From the NCBI GenBank assembly GCA_965247975.1, contig OZ252050.1, positions 3,658,001-3,722,000 on the forward strand: a DNA stretch of 64,000 nucleotides, written 5' to 3'. The notes under the pieces are model-generated. The model saw only the letters and a program-made list of their open reading frames with translations, was not told the origin of the DNA and did no database searches. The stretch is from Taishania sp965247975. Lineage in GTDB: Bacteria; Bacteroidota; Bacteroidia; Flavobacteriales_D; Crocinitomicaceae. The position numbers were made by a program, and so were the translations under genes. The stretch's first letter is position 1. Each line of letters starts with the position of its first letter. Positions 44,592-53,668 of the stretch are shown here, piece by piece.

Positions 44592-47408
44592 CTATTTGAG
44601 AATATTCATATGACCAGTCCATAGATATTTTTTATCAGTCAGAGAATCTCTTGCTGTAGCCTTCCAAGTGTAAGTTCCTTGTGGAGCAATGGTTCCGTCA
44701 TAAGTTCCGTCCCAACCTACTTCAATATCTTTCGATTCCCAAATCATTTCTCCCCAACGGTTATAAATTTCCAGGCTGAATGCGGTTACATCAACACCTT
44801 CTAAGAAAAGTCTCCATTTTTGGTTGAATTCATCGCCATCTGGTGTAAATGTGTTCGGAGCATAAATCAAAACTTCAGGTAAAACTGGAACTAAGTGCGA
44901 AACTGAATCCACACAACCATTCTCTGATGTTACAAATAATGTCACCAAATATTCTCCAGTAAATCCAAGCGGGAATGTCGTTGTTGGCAATTCCAATGTG
45001 GAAGCCATCGGTTCTCCAGATTCAAATGTCCAAGCATTTTGGGCAGCTAAAAAGCTTTGATTCGAGAAATGCACTTCTGTATTAAACATTTGCACAGGAT
45101 TTGGACTCCAACTAAATTCTGCTTGAGGAAATTGGTAAGAAACCAACCAATCGTTGAACCAAACAGAATCTATACAACCTTGCGGCGATGTAACAATTAA
45201 TTGAACACTATAAGTGCCAAACATCATTTCTTCTGTTAGTACCCCATTGGTATCCGTATACGTTTGCCCATCTGAAATATTCCATGTAAAACTTTCAACC
45301 ATTGAAGGATCGGTTGTGTTTATCAACTCGAATTGAGCTGGTTCACACAATCCTGGAACAGGAGCCATAAGTGGCACTGGCACAGGAGCCACAAAAACTT
45401 CGGTTGACATCACCAATGGTGTGGATTCACACCCATCTGTAATTGTTGCCGTATACGTTGTTGTTGTTGGAGGATTTACTGAAATATCCATGGATATTCC
45501 CGAACTCGTTTCTCCAGTACTCCAAACAATGTCATAAGGAGCTCCAATTCCACCCGCAAATGTATTTACACCAATAGTTGTTGGATATCCTGGACAAATT
45601 GTATCAAAAGGAGAAATTAACCCGGTGATTGGTTCACGTACGGTAATATTAACCTCGGTTGTATCAGACAAACAACCACCAGGAGCTTCTGCATATACAA
45701 ACACGATTGTATTTGCCAATGGAGAAATGGTCGTATTAGCCGTTAAATCTGAATTGTGACTCCAATGATAATCGACTGCTAATCCAGGTTGACTGGTGCT
45801 GGCCCATAAATTTGCTGTTCCATTTTGACAAACAAGCGTGTCATTGCCAGCTGATATTAATAATGGTGGTCCGTCTACAATAGTAACTGTAGAAACAAAA
45901 ATACATCCATATTGATTTCTTGATCGAACTGTATATGTTCCAGCTGGGAATCCTCCTTGCGTTGAATTCAATACATAAGTAACTCCATTGTTATAACTGT
46001 ATTCAACCGCATTCGGATTGTTGATTGTTATTGTTCCATCAGAATAACCCGGACAAGTCGGACTTGTATTAGAGGTTGTGTGAGTAGTAATGGAAACTAA
46101 CACTTGAACAGTATCCATTACAACAGGGCAAGTTCCATTATTTTCAGAAAGAATGAAAGAATATAGACCAGGTTGATTTACGTTTACATTAGGATCTATG
46201 TTTAACGCGTTTGGTGTGTAAATAACATTTGGCACAGGATTAATTCCTGCCGTATTGTGAGTCCATCCTATTACTGATCCAACTTGACTTTGAGTTCCAT
46301 TTAATGAAATAGGAAGTCCAGAACAAAGCACGAAATCAGTTCCTGCACTCGGTGTTGGTGGTGCAACAACAACCACAATTGTAGATGAGGGATCTAGACA
46401 ACCAACACCTGTTCCAACAACACTATAAGTTCCAGCATCTGTCAAGGATGCAGCAGGAATTGTAGGATTTTGTAAGCTAGAAGTAAATCCATTTGGACCA
46501 GTCCATGAATAAGATGAAGCACCAGCTGTCGCATTTAATTGTATCATTTCACCAACACAATATGCTCCCGTATTTGAAGCTGAAATTCCAGGTAAAGCAG
46601 TTATTGAAATATAGCCAGCCCCATTGTTAGAAGCGGGATTACATCCTGCTCCTGGAGGAACTAAACTAGAGCCGCCGCCGCCGCCGCCGCCGCCATTAGC
46701 ACCCGTACAGCAACCATCATTTCCGCCGCCGCCGCCGCCATAGTAACCACCGCCGCCGCCGCCGCCAGATGCGTCAAACCAAAATCCGCCTTGACCACCT
46801 TGACCCAACGAACCGGGTGAGCCACCTGGAGGTGTGCCTGCCCAAGGAGTGCCACCGGCACCACCAGCAACCTGGCTTCCACCAGTGCCACCAGCTCCAT
46901 AAGTACTTAATCCGTCTATTCCTGTAGCACAGCCACCGCCGCCGCCACCGATGCCAACTGTTCCTCCTCCAGTTCCTCCTCCACCTGCTGCAATGATAAC
47001 AGGTGTCCCATTTAAGAACAAAGAAGATGATCCACCTCCTCCATAAGAACCGAGCGTAGCCGCTCCAGCTGCCGTTGCGTAACCTATTCCTCCGCCACCA
47101 TATCCACCAGCGCCTAAGCCACCTGAACCTCCAGCATTCATTGTAAGAACATCACCCGGATTAACAGGAATTGTTGCTGTGATTACAGCTCCATTACCAC
47201 CGGAAGGTCCTCCGCCATCTGCACCGGCAACGGTAACAGTGATCGATGAAACACATGGCGGTACTGTGTAAGACGCAGTAGAACCTGTAAATGGATAAGT
47301 AGTCGTGACTTGTCCAATTAAATTTCCAGAAATGAACGAACTTATCAGCGTAAGTGCACTCAAAATTAGTAGTCTTGTTTTTTTTGTATATAATCTTATT
47401 TTGCTCAT
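44592..47408 (-). CDS. T9SS type B secreted protein with glycine-rich domain, Ig/PKD-like repeats and CHU_C domain
   Basis: 938 aa from the ATG at 47406-47408. A basic start and hydrophobic stretch (about residues 10-33) form a signal peptide. Residues about 65-255 are a glycine-rich domain with many GGGG runs, of a type found in Bacteroidota surface proteins and in receptor-like proteins; three GCC microsatellites encode poly-Gly here. Ig-like segments follow (about 265-690), then PKD-like segments (FTWNISDGQTYTD, FSNQSFLAAQNAWTFESG) and the CHU_C domain (last 90 residues; APNTFTPDGDEFNQKW, IYNRWGEMIWES, WDGTYDG). Expected on the cell surface; function unknown. Confidence 0.9.
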   Translation of the reverse strand: MSKIRLYTKKTRLLILSALTLISSFISGNLIGQVTTTYPFTGSTASYTVPPCVSSITVTVAGADGGGPSGGNGAVITATIPVNPGDVLTMNAGGSGGLGAGGYGGGGIGYATAAGAATLGSYGGGGSSSLFLNGTPVIIAAGGGGTGGGTVGIGGGGGGCATGIDGLSTYGAGGTGGSQVAGGAGGTPWAGTPPGGSPGSLGQGGQGGFWFDASGGGGGGGYYGGGGGGNDGCCTGANGGGGGGGGSSLVPPGAGCNPASNNGAGYISITALPGISASNTGAYCVGEMIQLNATAGASSYSWTGPNGFTSSLQNPTIPAASLTDAGTYSVVGTGVGCLDPSSTIVVVVAPPTPSAGTDFVLCSGLPISLNGTQSQVGSVIGWTHNTAGINPVPNVIYTPNALNIDPNVNVNQPGLYSFILSENNGTCPVVMDTVQVLVSITTHTTSNTSPTCPGYSDGTITINNPNAVEYSYNNGVTYVLNSTQGGFPAGTYTVRSRNQYGCIFVSTVTIVDGPPLLISAGNDTLVCQNGTANLWASTSQPGLAVDYHWSHNSDLTANTTISPLANTIVFVYAEAPGGCLSDTTEVNITVREPITGLISPFDTICPGYPTTIGVNTFAGGIGAPYDIVWSTGETSSGISMDISVNPPTTTTYTATITDGCESTPLVMSTEVFVAPVPVPLMAPVPGLCEPAQFELINTTDPSMVESFTWNISDGQTYTDTNGVLTEEMMFGTYSVQLIVTSPQGCIDSVWFNDWLVSYQFPQAEFSWSPNPVQMFNTEVHFSNQSFLAAQNAWTFESGEPMASTLELPTTTFPLGFTGEYLVTLFVTSENGCVDSVSHLVPVLPEVLIYAPNTFTPDGDEFNQKWRLFLEGVDVTAFSLEIYNRWGEMIWESKDIEVGWDGTYDGTIAPQGTYTWKATARDSLTDKKYLWTGHMNILK
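46671..46766 (-). repeat. GCC trinucleotide microsatellites encoding poly-Gly
   Basis: Three runs lie close together: (GCC)8 at 46671-46694, about six units at 46723-46739 and about six at 46750-46766. On the coding strand they read GGC. Unit-size changes keep the frame, so slippage would vary glycine-run length and not switch the gene off. Confidence 0.85.
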
Positions 47409-47583
47409 AAATAGCACTTTGTATTTTTGAATATTAACCTATCAAGAAATAAGGAAATCAAAACTATTTGAATTGTAGAGTTAAGACGAAATAAGGAGGC
47501 AAAGGTTGCCTAAAAAATACAACTGTTAATATTTTAACGCAATTGATGTCGATTTAACAAATTGCTATCGAAATCTTCAAATT

Positions 47584-48870
47584 TTACCGAATAAATTTAA
47601 ACTTTTTACCTTGATAAACCGCTGCACTTCCCAATTCTGCTTCGATTCTTAAAAGTTGATTGTACTTTGACATGCGATCGCTTCGAGAAGCTGAACCTGT
47701 CTTTATTTGACCTGTATTCAAGGCAACTGCTAAATCGGCTATGGTGTTGTCTTCGGTTTCACCACTTCGGTGACTCATTACAGATGTATAAGAATTAGCT
47801 GTCGCCATTTGAACCGCTTGAATGGTCTCTGTTAGCGTTCCAATTTGATTTACTTTTACTAAGATTGAGTTTGCTATTTTTTCGTCAATTCCACGTGCTA
47901 AACGTTTCGTATTCGTAACAAATAAATCATCACCAACAAGTTGAACACGATCACCCACAGCGTCTGTAAGCTCCTTCCAACCTGCCCAATCATCTTCCGC
48001 TAAACCGTCTTCAATTGAAATGATTGGATATTTTTCGCACCATGAATTCCAAAAAGCAACCATTTCAGAAGATGTCAATTCTTGTCCGGTTGATTCAAAA
48101 ACATATTTCTTTTTGTCAGCATTGTAAAACTCAGATGCTGCTGCATCCAAAGCAATCCATACATCTTCTCCTGGTTTATAACCCGCTTTTACTATTGCTT
48201 CTTGTACAACTTGAATTGCTTCTTCATTCGATCCAAGATTTGGTGCAAAACCACCTTCGTCACCAACATTGGTCGACATTCCTTTTGATTTCAATACCGA
48301 TTTCAAATGATGGAAAATTTCTGTACCCCAACGTAATCCTTCAGAGAAACTAGAAGCTCCAAATGGCATTACCATAAATTCTTGAATATCGATTTTGTTA
48401 TCGGCGTGAGAACCACCATTCAAAATATTCATCATTGGAACAGGCAAAGTCACAGCTCCGACACCTCCGATGTATTGATAAAGACTTAATCCAGACTCTT
48501 GAGCAGCAGCTCTTGCCACAGCCAAAGAAGTTCCTAAAATGGCATTTGCACCCAGATTTGATTTATTTTCTGTACCATCCAATTCACACAAAATAGTATC
48601 GATAATCTTTTGTTCGGTTACATCCATACCATTCAATGCTTCATTGATCGGCCCATTTACATTTGCTACAGCTTTTAAGACACCTTTGCCCATGTAAACA
48701 TCTTTGTCATTGTCGCGCAATTCAACTGCTTCATGAATTCCAGTAGATGCTCCAGAAGGCACGGCCGCACGACCAACGATTCCATTTTCTGTAACCACAT
48801 CCACTTCTACTGTCGGATTTCCGCGTGAATCCAAAATTTGTCTTGCAACGATCTTTACAATGTAACTCAT
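47584..48870 (-). CDS. eno: Enolase
   Basis: 428 aa. It converts 2-phosphoglycerate to phosphoenolpyruvate with two Mg ions, cytosolic glycolysis. Visible hallmarks: ARQILDSRGNPTVEVDV and the flexible loop SGASTG near the start, GANAILGTSLA, GDEGGFAPNL, metal ligands in ALDAAASEF, SIEDGLAEDDW and VGDDLFVTN, and the substrate loop SHRSGETED. Full length. It is 48 bp downstream of carA on the same strand, an arrangement common in Flavobacteria, and may share its transcript. Confidence 0.98.
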   Translation of the reverse strand: MSYIVKIVARQILDSRGNPTVEVDVVTENGIVGRAAVPSGASTGIHEAVELRDNDKDVYMGKGVLKAVANVNGPINEALNGMDVTEQKIIDTILCELDGTENKSNLGANAILGTSLAVARAAAQESGLSLYQYIGGVGAVTLPVPMMNILNGGSHADNKIDIQEFMVMPFGASSFSEGLRWGTEIFHHLKSVLKSKGMSTNVGDEGGFAPNLGSNEEAIQVVQEAIVKAGYKPGEDVWIALDAAASEFYNADKKKYVFESTGQELTSSEMVAFWNSWCEKYPIISIEDGLAEDDWAGWKELTDAVGDRVQLVGDDLFVTNTKRLARGIDEKIANSILVKVNQIGTLTETIQAVQMATANSYTSVMSHRSGETEDNTIADLAVALNTGQIKTGSASRSDRMSKYNQLLRIEAELGSAAVYQGKKFKFIR

Positions 48871-48918
48871 TTCTTATGTTTTTTCTAATTACTTATTATT
48901 TCTTGAAATCTTCATCTA

Positions 48919-50028
48919 CTAATTTTGCATTTGAAATTTGGACATGTTCTCAATGAATTGATCAAACAAATACCGAGAATCATGTGGACCTGCAGATGCT
49001 TCTGGGTGATATTGAACAGAAAAAATCGGTTTGTTTTTCAAAGCAATTCCCGCAACTGTATTATCATTCAAATGTGTGTGAGTCAACTCAATACTTGGGT
49101 TTGACTCTACACTTTCTTTGGTCAAAACAAAACCGTGATTTTGAGAAGTAATTTCCCCTTTTCCGGTTAGTAAATTCTTAATTGGGTGATTAATTCCTCT
49201 GTGACCATTGAACATTTTTTCTGTTTTCAAACCCTGACTTAGTCCAAGAATTTGATGTCCTAGGCAAATGCCAAAAATTGGTTTGTTTGATTGCACCAAT
49301 TCATTTACCAAGGTAATTGACTCCGACATAACTGAAGGATCACCTGGCCCATTTGACAACATGTAACCATCAGGATTGAAACTATCCAAATCTGCTTTTG
49401 AGGAATTAAGCGGAAAAACACGCACATCACAACCTCTTTCAACAAGACATCTAACAATGTTCTTTTTGACACCAAAATCTATCAAAGAAACGCGATATTT
49501 TGAATCTACAGCGTTCACTGTGTATGCTTCTTTTGTTGCAACTTTGGAAGACAACTCCAACCCTTCCATCGAAGGCGCGTTCGACAATTGTTGTTTTAAT
49601 GAATCTACATCTAAATTCTCAGACGAAATAATGGCATTCATAGCGCCTTTGTGGCGAATATGTCGCACAAGCGATCTCGTGTCAATATCAGAAATTCCAA
49701 CAGTTGTGCTTGATTTCATGTAATTATCAAGCGAATCAAAAGCGGATACTCTTGAAAATCCATCCGAAAATTTCTTCGTAACCAAACCAGCAATTTTCAT
49801 AGCATCCGATTCAATTTCATCTTTATGAACGCCATAATTTCCGATATGGGCAGTTGTCATAATAAGAATTTGACCAAAATAAGAAGGATCTGTGAACACT
49901 TCTTGGTATCCTGTCATACCAGTGTTAAATGCAATTTCGCCTGTTGTTGTTCCGATTGCACCAATCGCTAAACCATTAAAAACTGTTCCATCTTCTAAGA
50001 CTAGTACTGCTGGTATTTTGTTTTCCAT
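48919..50028 (-). CDS. carA: Carbamoyl-phosphate synthase small subunit
   Basis: 369 aa. The glutaminase subunit supplies ammonia to CarB for arginine and pyrimidine synthesis. The N-terminal CPSase_sm_chain domain (about 7-135; FNTGMTGYQEVFTDPSY) is followed by a class I glutaminase with the triad Cys255 (FGICLGHQ), His341 and Glu343 (YHPEAS). NGPGDP is also present. carB is not adjacent. Its promoter region holds a TAAATTTG -7 box and a palindrome, just downstream of the ribosomal operon terminator. Confidence 0.97.
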   Translation of the reverse strand: MENKIPAVLVLEDGTVFNGLAIGAIGTTTGEIAFNTGMTGYQEVFTDPSYFGQILIMTTAHIGNYGVHKDEIESDAMKIAGLVTKKFSDGFSRVSAFDSLDNYMKSSTTVGISDIDTRSLVRHIRHKGAMNAIISSENLDVDSLKQQLSNAPSMEGLELSSKVATKEAYTVNAVDSKYRVSLIDFGVKKNIVRCLVERGCDVRVFPLNSSKADLDSFNPDGYMLSNGPGDPSVMSESITLVNELVQSNKPIFGICLGHQILGLSQGLKTEKMFNGHRGINHPIKNLLTGKGEITSQNHGFVLTKESVESNPSIELTHTHLNDNTVAGIALKNKPIFSVQYHPEASAGPHDSRYLFDQFIENMSKFQMQN

Positions 50029-50042
50029 TATAGAAGTTTTGA

Positions 50043-50084
50043 CAAATTTAGAAATTCAAACGTTAAGAGCCTAACCGATTAGGC
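50043..50084 (-). promoter_or_regulatory. carA promoter region: -7 box and upstream palindrome
   Basis: On the minus strand TAAATTTG (50043-50050) fits TAnnTTTG, 14 bp before the carA ATG. Upstream of it, GCCTAA-N4-TTAGGC (50069-50084) is a 6-bp inverted repeat at about -25 to -40. It has no T-tract, so it is a candidate operator, not a terminator. Confidence 0.4.
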
Positions 50085-50086
50085 AT

Positions 50087-50113
50087 AAAAAAAGGGTAAC
50101 TTTCGTTACCCTT
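50087..50113 (-). terminator. Rho-independent terminator of the ribosomal operon
   Basis: On the minus strand AAGGGTAAC pairs perfectly with GTTACCCTT around a GAAA tetraloop and runs into T7. It lies 15 bp after the rplQ stop and ends the S10-spc-alpha transcript. Confidence 0.95.
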
Positions 50114-50128
50114 AAATAAAACTTAATT

Positions 50129-50995
50129 TTAGTCCTCGGAAGGTTTACCACCGTCCAATTCTTCTTGTAGCTTTTTGAGTTCATCCCATTTCCCGTCAGC
50201 CGCAAGTTGTGCTTGCTGTGGCCAAGTATCAGGAATGTGATTTCCTTTTACATCCGCAATAATTTCTGCAATCTTCTCAGGAGTCGTTGCTGCTAATTGA
50301 GCAAAAGTCGTGATTCCTGCTGCAACCAACGTTTCAGCGATAACAGGTCCGATTCCTTCAACAATCGCAAGATCATCTGCTTTTGAAGACTCTTCCACTG
50401 CAGGAGCTGCTTCAACAACTTCTTCAGCTACAGCTACTTCCTCTTCAACTACTGCTTCTGTAATAACTTCTGCATCTTCAACAACTTCAACTGCTTCAGC
50501 TACCGTAGTATCTTCAACAACTTCTGTTACTTCCTCTGAAGAAGCGCTCGCTGCAACACCGCTAGATGCTTTTGCGCCACCACTACCTCTTCTTGAACGA
50601 CGAGTTGTTTTCTTAGTAGAATCATTTGAATACAATTCGTTGAAATCTACTAACTCGATCAAACACATTTCAGCATTGTCACCTAAACGGTAACCTGTAC
50701 GAATGATACGCGTGTATCCTCCAGCTCTTTCACCAACTTTAGGAGCAACATCTCTGAACAATTCAGAAACGATGTCTTTATTTTGTAAATAGCTAAATAC
50801 AGTTCTGCGTGAATGCGTTGAATCAGTTTTAGATTTTGTAATTAACGGCTCTACATATCCTCTCAACGCTTTAGCTTTTGCCAAAGTAGTTGTAATTCTT
50901 TTGTGTTGGATAAGCGAACACGCCATGTTTGAAAGCATCGCCTTTCTGTGAGAATGCGTTCTTCCTAAATGATTATTTTTTTTACCGTGTCTCAT
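50129..50995 (-). CDS. rplQ: Ribosomal protein L17 with a C-terminal helix-hairpin-helix extension
   Basis: 288 aa, more than twice the usual 120 or so. Residues 1-125 are canonical L17 (MRHGKKNNHLGR, HRKAMLSNMACSL, TRIIRTGYRLGDNAEM), a 50S protein near the exit tunnel. Residues 126-145 are basic, 150-205 are a low-complexity Ala/Val/Glu linker, and 208-250 form a helix-hairpin-helix-like domain (AIVEGIGPVIAETLVAAGI, TFAQLAATTPEKIAEII) of the sort that binds nucleic acid; a Trp-containing helical end follows. Similar tails occur on ribosomal proteins in related bacteria. Last gene of the operon, 20 nt after rpoA. Confidence 0.95.
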   Translation of the reverse strand: MRHGKKNNHLGRTHSHRKAMLSNMACSLIQHKRITTTLAKAKALRGYVEPLITKSKTDSTHSRRTVFSYLQNKDIVSELFRDVAPKVGERAGGYTRIIRTGYRLGDNAEMCLIELVDFNELYSNDSTKKTTRRSRRGSGGAKASSGVAASASSEEVTEVVEDTTVAEAVEVVEDAEVITEAVVEEEVAVAEEVVEAAPAVEESSKADDLAIVEGIGPVIAETLVAAGITTFAQLAATTPEKIAEIIADVKGNHIPDTWPQQAQLAADGKWDELKKLQEELDGGKPSED

Positions 50996-51015
50996 TTCAA
51001 AATATTATTCGATTT

Positions 51016-52008
51016 CTAATCTTTATCTAATTTATACTTAGAAACATTCATACCGAAAGATAAATCTTTTATATCAACTAAATCTTCCAATTCAGTTAAA
51101 GATTTCTTTCCGAAGTTTCTAAATTTCAACAAATCATTTTTGTTGTAAGAAACTAAGTCTCCTAAAGTTTCAACATCTGCTGCTTTCAAACAGTTCAAAG
51201 CTCTCACAGATAAATCCATGTCAACTAATTTTGTTTTAAGCAATTGACGCATGTGCAATGAAGTCTCATCAAATTCTTCAGTTTCAGCTTTTACTTCACT
51301 ATCTAAAGTGATGCGCTCGTCAGAGAACAACATAAAGTGGTGAATTAAAATCTTCGCTGCTTCTTTCAATGCTTCTTTAGGATGAATAGAACCATCAGTG
51401 GTGATATCCATAACCAATTTCTCATAATCCGTTTTTTGCTCAACACGATAATTTTCAATCGCATATTTTACATTTTTAATCGGAGTAAAAATTGAGTCAA
51501 CGAAAATAGTTCCGAAAGGAGCTGCACTTAATTTGTTTTCTTCTGCAGAAACGTAACCACGACCTTTAATGATCGTTAATTCCATTTCCAATTTCACAGA
51601 TGAATCCATGTTACAAATAACTAGATCAGGATTCAATACTTGAAATGCTGAAGTATATTTACCAAGGTCGCCAGCAGTCAATTTTGATTGTCCAGAAACA
51701 GAAACAATAACTGTTTCATTATCTGTACCATCAATTTGTTGTTTAAATCGAACTTGTTTCAAATTCAAAATAATCTCTGTGACATCCTCTACAACACCTT
51801 TGATTGTTGTAAACTCATGGTCTGCTCCATCAATTCTTACCGAAGCGATTGCAAATCCTTCTAATGAAGAAAGCAAGATGCGGCGCAAAGCATTACCAAC
51901 AGTGATTCCGTAACCCGGTTCGAGCGGACGAAATTCAAATTGTCCATGATGCTCATCGGACTGAATCATTATAACCTTGTCTGGTTTTTGGAAGTCTAAA
52001 ATTGCCAT
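51016..52008 (-). CDS. rpoA: RNA polymerase alpha subunit
   Basis: 330 aa. The N-terminal domain (about 1-230) dimerises and starts assembly of RNA polymerase (FEFRPLEPGYGITVGNALRRILLSSLEG). After an acidic linker, the C-terminal domain (about 255-320; LDMDLSVRALNCLKAADVETLGDLV, LLKFRNFGKKSLTEL) contacts UP elements and activators. Full length, in its usual place between rpsD (16-nt gap) and rplQ. Confidence 0.98.
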   Translation of the reverse strand: MAILDFQKPDKVIMIQSDEHHGQFEFRPLEPGYGITVGNALRRILLSSLEGFAIASVRIDGADHEFTTIKGVVEDVTEIILNLKQVRFKQQIDGTDNETVIVSVSGQSKLTAGDLGKYTSAFQVLNPDLVICNMDSSVKLEMELTIIKGRGYVSAEENKLSAAPFGTIFVDSIFTPIKNVKYAIENYRVEQKTDYEKLVMDITTDGSIHPKEALKEAAKILIHHFMLFSDERITLDSEVKAETEEFDETSLHMRQLLKTKLVDMDLSVRALNCLKAADVETLGDLVSYNKNDLLKFRNFGKKSLTELEDLVDIKDLSFGMNVSKYKLDKD

Positions 52009-52024
52009 TTTATTGCTTTATTTT

Positions 52025-52633
52025 TTATTTAGAATACAATTCGACGATTAACTGTTCTTTGATGTTTTCAGGAATCATTTCTCTAGCTGGAATAGCTAAA
52101 ACTTTTCCTGTCATGCTTGACTTATCCCAGTCTAACCAATCGTATTTTTTACTATTTGTCATCAATGAACTCGTGATTGCTTCTAAAGACTTAGATTTTT
52201 CACGAACTCCAACTACGTCACCAACTTGTACGTGGTAAGATGGAATGTTCACGATCTCACCGTTTACAGTGATGTGTTTGTGTGTTACAAACTGACGAGC
52301 AGCATTTCTTGTTGGAGCAACACCTAAGCGATAAACTGTGTTATCCAAACGTGATTCGCACAATTGCAATAATACTTCACCTGTAATTCCTTTCATTGCA
52401 GACGCTTTCTTGAACATGTTCGAGAATTGTCGCTCTAAAATACCATACGTGTATTTTGCTTTTTGTTTTTCTCCCAACTGAATTGCGTATTCAGATTGTT
52501 TACTACCACGTCTTTTGTTTGGACCATGCTGTCCAGGACCGTAGCTTCTTTTTTCTAACGCTTTGTCTGCTCCATAAATTGGTTCATGGAATCGACGTGC
52601 GATTTTTGTTTTTGGGCCTATGTATCTTGCCAT
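52025..52633 (-). CDS. rpsD: Ribosomal protein S4
   Basis: 202 aa. A primary 16S-binding protein of the 30S body. MARYIGPKTKIARRF start, PGQHG block, and an S4 domain (about 93-155; LCESRLDNTVYRLGVAPTRNAARQFVTHKHITVNG). The N-terminus has no zinc-type Cys cluster, so it is the zinc-free form. The 78-nt gap to rpsK is larger than most in the operon but empty. Confidence 0.98.
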   Translation of the reverse strand: MARYIGPKTKIARRFHEPIYGADKALEKRSYGPGQHGPNKRRGSKQSEYAIQLGEKQKAKYTYGILERQFSNMFKKASAMKGITGEVLLQLCESRLDNTVYRLGVAPTRNAARQFVTHKHITVNGEIVNIPSYHVQVGDVVGVREKSKSLEAITSSLMTNSKKYDWLDWDKSSMTGKVLAIPAREMIPENIKEQLIVELYSK

Positions 52634-52711
52634 CTTTCTTATTTTATTTGAAAAGGAATCATGAATTAAGGCTTTCCTTCGATGATTATTCCCTTTTCTT
52701 AAGTTAATTTA

Positions 52712-53098
52712 CTAAACTCTACGTCTTTTAGGTGGACGACAACCATTGTGAGGTAACGGAGTTACATCAATAATTTCCATAACTTCAATACCAGAGTTGT
52801 GTAATGAACGGATTGCAGACTCACGTCCTGCTCCTGGACCTTTTACGTACACTTTTACTCTACGTAATCCGAAGTCATGTGCTTCTTTCGCAGCGTCTTC
52901 TGCAGCAACTTGCGCAGCATACGGCGTGTTCTTTTTAGAACCTTTGAAGCCCATTTTACCAGCAGAAGACCAAGAAATTACTTGACCAGCGCCGTTTGTC
53001 AAAGAAATAATAACGTTGTTGAAGGTAGCTTGAATATGCGCTTCACCCATCGCTTCTACTTTGACTTGTTTCTTCTTCTTTTGATTCGACTTTGCCAT
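52712..53098 (-). CDS. rpsK: Ribosomal protein S11
   Basis: 128 aa. A 30S platform protein near the mRNA exit. Recognised by AHIQATFNNVIISLTNGAGQVISW, the SSAGKMGFKGSKKNTPYAAQ block and the C-terminal VTPLPHNGCRPPKRRRV. Preceded by an unusually long 192-bp gap to rpsM. Confidence 0.98.
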   Translation of the reverse strand: MAKSNQKKKKQVKVEAMGEAHIQATFNNVIISLTNGAGQVISWSSAGKMGFKGSKKNTPYAAQVAAEDAAKEAHDFGLRRVKVYVKGPGAGRESAIRSLHNSGIEVMEIIDVTPLPHNGCRPPKRRRV

Positions 53099-53290
53099 TT
53101 TATTATTAGCTATTTATTAAAAATTTTAAACTGTTGCTTTTAGAACAATGTTTCCCGTTTTAGGCAGCTTTATCCATTGATTCATTGAAAATGAAATATT
53201 GAACTAAAGTTGCTTTGACGAAGGATACATCAGAAATAACTCCTGACCCTTCCTGAACTTCCCGTTCAGTCCAAATCAGTAAGCTATCGC
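53099..53290 (-). other. 192-bp rpsM-rpsK spacer with a startless open frame
   Basis: On the minus strand one frame stays open for about 46 codons from just inside the rpsM end to TAA near 53160 and reads like protein (VQEGSGVISDVSFVKATLV, then IFNESMDKAA), but it has no ATG, GTG or TTG at its beginning. A small hairpin (CTGAAC/GTTCAG) is also present near 53258. This could be a gene remnant or an untranslated leader of rpsK. Confidence 0.4.
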
Positions 53291-53656
53291 TTACTTCTTC
53301 TTATTCGCAACTGTTTTTCTTCTTCCTTTACGTGTACGAGAGTTGTTTTTCGTACGTTGACCTCTTAATGGAAGTCCAGAACGGTGACGAATTCCTCTAT
53401 TACAACCGATGTCCATCAAACGTTTGATGTTCAATTGAACTTCAGATCTCAAAGATCCTTCAACTTTGATAGTATTGATCGCATCACGAATAAGTCCAAC
53501 TTGATCATCATTCCAGTCATTAACTTTGATGTTCTCGTCGATTCCGTTATCTTTCAAAATCTTTGCAGAAGTGCTTCTTCCGATTCCATAGATGTAAGTT
53601 AATCCAATTACACCTCTTTTGTTTTTTGGTAAATCTATACCTGCAATACGTGCCAT
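53291..53656 (-). CDS. rpsM: Ribosomal protein S13
   Basis: 121 aa. A 30S head protein that contacts the 50S subunit and P-site tRNA. MARIAGIDLPKNKRGVIGLTYIYGIG at the start and the RHRSGLPLRGQRTKNNSRTRKG tail are diagnostic. It follows rpmJ after 12 nt. Confidence 0.98.
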   Translation of the reverse strand: MARIAGIDLPKNKRGVIGLTYIYGIGRSTSAKILKDNGIDENIKVNDWNDDQVGLIRDAINTIKVEGSLRSEVQLNIKRLMDIGCNRGIRHRSGLPLRGQRTKNNSRTRKGRRKTVANKKK

Positions 53657-53668
53657 ATTCTTAAAAAA

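Noticed and set aside
46661..46900. 79-codon Ala/Val-rich open frame in the glycine-rich gene
   Set aside because: It is another frame of the GCC repeats of the real T9SS gene; composition comes from the microsatellite.
50310..50693. 127-codon Ser/Thr-rich open frame opposite rplQ
   Set aside because: It mirrors the low-complexity Ala/Glu/Val linker of the L17 tail.
53110..53175. A 19-codon ATG-started small gene in the rpsM-rpsK gap
   Set aside because: Very short, lies in another frame from the longer startless frame, and shows no known small ribosomal protein sequence.
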